A DNA stretch of 10,907 nt. It comes from Lachnospiraceae bacterium (GTDB lineage: Bacteria > Bacillota > Clostridia > Lachnospirales > Lachnospiraceae). Numbering within the stretch: position 1 is the first letter of the stretch; every line of letters starts with the position of its first letter. This document shows positions 7,415-10,907 of this stretch, piece by piece. Position numbers and translations under genes: made by a program. The stretch is from positions 1-10,907 of the forward strand of contig CAAFXE010000085.1 in the NCBI GenBank assembly GCA_900766915.1, in the 5' to 3' direction. The notes under the pieces were generated by a model that saw nothing but the letters and a program-made list of their open reading frames with translations, was not told the DNA's origin and did no database searches.

Positions 7415-7463
7415 CTACATTTCCATGTCGGAACTTTCTTACATTCCTATGCTAGCATTTACA
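7415..7463. repeat. IS21 terminal inverted repeat, istA side (IRL)
   Basis: Read inward from 7463 it begins TGTAAATGCTAGCATAGGAA. It contains two close subrepeats, CATAGGAATGTAAG and CATGGAAATGTAGG, starting 24 bp apart. It matches the other end at 36 of 49 positions. The TAGCAT near the tip could act as a -10 box when paired with the TTGACA of an abutting IRR. Confidence 0.88.
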
Positions 7464-9678
7464 GCATCAGATTTGAAAATCCGCTGCCAAAATCATCAAT
7501 CGCTATTTTGGCGCCCTTTTCGTGGATCTTATCGGCAAAATGTTTAAGATGACAGTAATCCGTAACAGCCTCTGACTCTACCAGCTCAAACACAAAGTTT
7601 TCCGGGTGCGCTGCTTTGTCAAGATTTCCAAAAATCACCTTCATCATTTCGCGATCATACAAATCACGAACATTCAGATTGATGGATATGTGGACATCGC
7701 TGTCAACGAACATCGACATAACCTTTTTAACCATCACCACCGACAGCATTTCGTATAGATTGTATTTTTTTGCGACCGGCAGGAATTTGTCGGGATAGTA
7801 AATCTTTCCGTCCTTATCCCCTATCCGCATCAGGGATTCGTACATCCCAAAGCGCTTTTCACCGTTGTCATAGATTCCTTGGAAATACGGAATCACCCGT
7901 TCTTCGGTAAGCGCATCGCGGATAACCTGTAAAATATGGATTTCCTCCGTGGCATCGAGAATACGATCGGATATTTGGTCGTATTTCACAAACGAGATAT
8001 TACGCTCCGCACCAAACTGTAGCGCGGCTTCCACCTTGTGAAGTGGCTCCTTTTCGTCTTCCACAACCGCACATTGATAGGAAAGCTGCACGTCATTCAG
8101 CGTGATGCTGTTGAGATAGTCCAGGACTTCCTGCCCTATTTTTTCGAATTCAACCGTTTCAACGCCGCCATCTGCCGCAATAAGCAAGGATAATGATTCA
8201 AAGCTGTATAAGCGTATGCTATTTCTGCCGATGGTTTTATTCAGCATTTCCCCTACATTTGCATAGATTTTTTTCAGCTCATCAAATATTTCCTTCCTGC
8301 CAACGAACAGCTTTACTATTTTCTCGTTTGTAAGGTTAAACACGGCTATCTTATCAAGCGCTGATTGTTCCCGGTCATAAAGGTAGCAGAACTGATTATC
8401 CATCCCCAGCATTTCATTGCGAAACAGGGGATTTTTCGACTTGCCCTGCTGATTCTCAAGCTTCCCGTTGAACTGCTTGTTGGACGAAGCCAGCATGTAA
8501 TTCAACGCCTTGATGTTGTTTTGCGCTATCACGGAGGAATCGTTCAAATCCCTGCTGCGAATCGGCATATGCGCATTCGGATGTTCAGAAAGGCAGGCTA
8601 TCCCAAAGGTAAAATTCCCGTAGTAATTCTTGCCGCCCCGCCGCACGATTTCCCCGGAAAGCAATGCTCCACTTATGTTCGTCGAAGCAAATTGCTCATT
8701 TTCCCATTTTGCACAGCCGGTCATGACGATCATTCTGGACTGACAGTCATATGAAAAAAGTATCTCGGAGGGGGAATGGCTGATATTGTGAAAAACTGTG
8801 CGCATTTCATCTAAGGTTTTTTGCGGGTTGAAATATCCGGCGTATATCTCGGTGTCTCTCGGTAACTCGCTGGACAGCTTCAAACCATCCCTCTTACTGT
8901 GCGCAAAGTCAACAAAAAGCGGAATTTTGACCTCCGGTTCTCGAATTATCGGGAAAAGCAGGGAAAGGTTTGCGTCTTTTTCAAGCTCGGACTTGTCCAG
9001 CAATTCGCAATACCAATCTGTGGCGCATTGTTCATCAACTTTCAGAATGCGGTTTTTGTCCGTTCTTGTAACCCTGTGGGTTCGTCCCGAGATATCCGCA
9101 CCGCACACAAAATCCTCGTACACCATAAGCTGTTCAGAAGAAACAAATGCCGCGGCGACAGCTGTGCCCGAAGTTTTCACGCCCTCCAGCACGAACGCAT
9201 TTCGCTTTTTCTTTTTAAAACCTGCTGCTCCGCCAAGTATCTGTACACCGGGAAGCCGGCGGTTTGTCAGTTCTGCCAGCTTTATGCCCTTTGTGTAGCA
9301 AGCGGGAAGAAACAGCAGCATAAAACCGGTTCGTCCCCTTACAAGCTGTTCAGAAAGTTGAACACAGAGTTCCTTTTCATTCTCTGACGTGTCGGAATAG
9401 AACGTTTCAATATCACACCCATCAAATACCGCAATGGATATAAGGCAGGAATCATTTGATATTTTTCCTTCGCAGATGATGCCGGAGGTTGAACAGCCTA
9501 TCGTTTTCGCATTAGGCAGGAATTCTTTTATTTCCCTTGCCAAAGCCGACATCCCCTCCGCCGAATGAACCGAGCTATGGATACGCACCAAAGCCTTCTT
9601 GTCCCGGTCAATACCGATTCCGTTTATAAAAATGTCGAATTCATTCTTACTGCGATATAAATGATTATATACTTTCAT
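7459..9678 (-). pseudogene. FIST-degenerate GGDEF-EAL protein, 5' part, truncated by IS21
   Basis: The reading frame begins at ATG 9678 (a TGA lies 15 nt upstream, so no other ATG is possible; the ribosome site is weak) and runs 739 codons. Domains: FIST sensor (FIST_N plus FIST_C, about 10-375; GCSTSGIICEG 61-71), a GGDEF-like fold without the motif (about 425-570; SFESL at 492-496 occupies its place), then EAL (from about 580). EAL catalytic residues present: E614 (ESL), N667, E698, D728-D729 (DDFGSGFS). The frame then enters the IS, whose tip supplies the stop (last residues LML). The ancestral protein would be 825 residues with K, E and Q motifs on the fragment at 5015-5281. FIST domains are thought to sense small ligands such as amino acids. 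The product here lacks a complete EAL barrel. Confidence 0.9.
7464..7468. repeat. Target site duplication GCATC, copy 2
   Basis: GCATC directly follows the IS terminus CATTTACA and matches 5278-5282. Dropping one copy with the element restores the reading frame CTG-ATG-CAT (Leu-Met-His). Confidence 0.9.
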
Positions 9679-9710
9679 AACATTCCACTTCGTTCAGTTT
9701 GTCAGATAGT

Positions 9711-9788
9711 TTATACATGGTGATGCGCGCCATACTGATCCATCACCCAGCCAGACGCACTCCCTGGATACTTTTCATTCTTCATCAT
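9711..9788 (-). other. Possible 25-codon small ORF between the zinc-ribbon gene and the FIST gene
   Basis: Two adjacent ATGs (9783-9788) open MMKNEKYPGSASGWVMDQYG and end at TAA 9711-9713, 32 nt before the FIST start. The same frame is open all the way back to the TGA of the zinc-ribbon gene at 9876, giving 54 sense codons. No Shine-Dalgarno is seen and no family is recognised. It could be chance, a small peptide, or a decayed tail. Otherwise the 9679-9875 gap holds no convincing promoter or terminator. Confidence 0.2.
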
Positions 9789-9875
9789 ATACACTGTATG
9801 TAAAATCGGAAGGACGGAAACCGTAAAATATCTGTTAATGCCGCCGTTTTTCCTGCCGTACCTACTTTCAGGAAA

Positions 9876-10907
9876 TCATTTCACCTGCTCAAGATCAAGC
9901 ACCACCCAGTCGTCCTCCTTCAGGTCATACTCTCTGCCGCAATACGGGCAATACCTGATCCTGACGGCGTCAAAGCTTCCTCCGCAGCCGCGACACTGCA
10001 CCTTTCGGATGGAAAAGCCATAATCCTCAGGCCTTGTAATATCCTTACAGAGCTTCATTCGAAAGATATCATTTTTTTTAAAAATTTTACTGCCGCCGTC
10101 ATGAATATCCGACATAAACAGGTTGATATCCAGATAACAGTATTTTCCCTCCACGTGACAACTGTTTAATGTTATGGTTCCCTGATAGGCAATATCCACA
10201 ATATCACGGAATGCGTCCCTCGCCACTTTACCCTGGCAAACCGCAAGATTACTCCTGTCGTCGGTAAAGAGTATGATTTTCAGAAGCGATACGACTTTAC
10301 TCATGAAATAGTCATAGGAAAATTCAGGATCGTATTTCTTAAGAAATGCAGTAATCTTAAGCCTTGCCCGATCTCTTCCTACAAATCTATGTATTGAAAA
10401 CAACCCACGAAACAGACTGTAAATCAAAAACAAAACGCCAAAGAGCAAATATCCAAAAAAAGAAAACAAAGGCATCATAAAAATTCCTAAAAGAAGTGCC
10501 TCGACCACGTATCCAAAGGACGGTGCGCGCAACATCCCCACAAGTACCACCAATGCTATGTAGACCGGACCGACCAGTTTGATACCACGAATCACGCTGA
10601 GGTTAACTTCATAATCAGAATAATAAAAGTCGGTAACTTTGGGAAACAAATCTGTCATCTGAAATCTCGTGCCACAATAGGGACATCCTGCAAGCAAGGA
10701 CTTTACAGAACTGATCGCACTACAGTTCGGACAGCAGTAAAGTTCATCTTCACTCATGCTGCCATCATTCATGTATGTGATCACCTGCCAAAAAAGAGTA
10801 TCCTTCTTTTTCTTAAACAGACATTTATTTCCTTTATAACATCTGACCTCTCTGGAATAACCGTCCGCCGCCATCCTGGCGGTATATTTTTGATCCTTTG
10901 CCGTCCA
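9876..10907 (-). CDS. Membrane protein with two zinc ribbons, probable TIM44-like repeats; start outside window
   Basis: The frame is open to the right edge. The ATG at 10874 is only the first in the window, because in-frame codons upstream read WTAKDQKYTAR. Numbering from that ATG: zinc ribbon 1 has C48, C51, C64, C67 (CPNC...CPYC). Two or three hydrophobic helices span about 98-155. A soluble region follows (170-280), then zinc ribbon 2 with C294, C297, C309, C312. The pieces before each ribbon resemble one another (GNKCLFKKKKDTLF at 15-28, GSKIFKKNDIFRM at 261-273), suggesting a tandem duplication. WTAKD and the alternating helix/strand pattern recall TIM44-like domains found with zinc ribbons in Clostridia; this is a tentative family call. 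Role unknown. The stop is 197 bp upstream of the FIST gene on the same strand. Confidence 0.7.
   Translation of the reverse strand, partial: WTAKDQKYTARMAADGYSREVRCYKGNKCLFKKKKDTLFWQVITYMNDGSMSEDELYCCPNCSAISSVKSLLAGCPYCGTRFQMTDLFPKVTDFYYSDYEVNLSVIRGIKLVGPVYIALVVLVGMLRAPSFGYVVEALLLGIFMMPLFSFFGYLLFGVLFLIYSLFRGLFSIHRFVGRDRARLKITAFLKKYDPEFSYDYFMSKVVSLLKIILFTDDRSNLAVCQGKVARDAFRDIVDIAYQGTITLNSCHVEGKYCYLDINLFMSDIHDGGSKIFKKNDIFRMKLCKDITRPEDYGFSIRKVQCRGCGGSFDAVRIRYCPYCGREYDLKEDDWVVLDLEQVK

Larger units (their letters stand above)
5283..7463 (-). mobile_element. Complete IS21-family insertion sequence (istA + istB), 2181 bp
   Basis: The element starts TGTAAATG and ends CATTTACA, with the TG...CA termini typical of IS21. 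Its ends are imperfect inverted repeats of 49 bp (36 matches), and it is flanked by the perfect 5-bp duplication GCATC. It carries the two genes diagnostic of the family, a DDE transposase (istA) and an AAA+ helper ATPase (istB), in order on the minus strand, both uninterrupted. It is visibly more AT-rich than the signalling gene it interrupts. Intact ends, duplication and ORFs point to a recent and possibly active copy. It lies in the same orientation as the broken gene. Confidence 0.95.

Noticed and set aside
8365..9387. Plus-strand open frames of 129-166 codons opposite the FIST gene
   Set aside because: They are antisense to clear domain-coding sequence, have no recognisable family and lack ribosome sites.
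9679..9875. A c-di-GMP (GEMM) riboswitch upstream of the FIST-EAL gene
   Set aside because: The conserved riboswitch core and tetraloop-receptor pattern are not seen on either strand of this gap.
10872..10874. The ATG at 10874 as the real start of the zinc-ribbon protein
   Set aside because: The frame stays open to the window edge and the upstream residues look like the same domain; no ribosome site precedes this ATG.
1..10907. CRISPR array, tRNA or rRNA genes, phage attachment sites
   Set aside because: No regularly spaced repeats, cloverleaf-type sequences or rRNA segments were seen on reading the window.

Overview
The window looks like a chromosomal segment from a low-to-moderate GC Firmicute, most likely a Clostridia/Lachnospiraceae relative. 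The reasons are strong AGGAGG-type ribosome binding sites, sigma-A style promoters, the wording of the MFS, exonuclease and c-di-GMP proteins, and an AT-rich IS21-family element. The assignment is inference from the proteins; no rRNA or other marker is present.

Layout. Positions 1-193 hold the start of a DEDD-family 3'-5' exonuclease gene (minus strand, running off the left edge) with its own promoter. Positions 404-1783 (minus) encode an OFA-family MFS transporter with a near-consensus promoter and a clear intrinsic terminator. A second, unrelated MFS permease (2027-3208, plus) is divergent from it. From 3239 to 9678 everything is on the minus strand. It is a cyclic-di-GMP signalling pair: a FIST-degenerate GGDEF-EAL protein, then 21 nt later an EAL-CBS-CBS-GGDEF protein. 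The right edge (9876 to beyond 10907, minus) is a zinc-ribbon membrane protein whose start lies outside the window.

Key event. The upstream c-di-GMP gene is split by a complete IS21-family element (5283-7463, 2181 bp, istA plus istB). It has imperfect 49-bp terminal inverted repeats and a perfect 5-bp target duplication GCATC (5278-5282 and 7464-7468). Removing the element and one GCATC rejoins the two pieces in frame into an 825-residue protein with all canonical EAL catalytic residues. The break falls just after the DDFG metal-binding motif, so neither fragment can be a working phosphodiesterase.

How the genes fit together. In the ancestral state the two signalling proteins look reciprocal. 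The FIST protein has an intact EAL and a dead GGDEF. Its partner has a dead EAL (DDFG replaced by TNVC, AEGVE by AQGVE) and a near-canonical GGDEF (GGDDF). In this strain the phosphodiesterase side is lost and the cyclase side may be retained, transcribed in the same direction as the inserted istAB genes.
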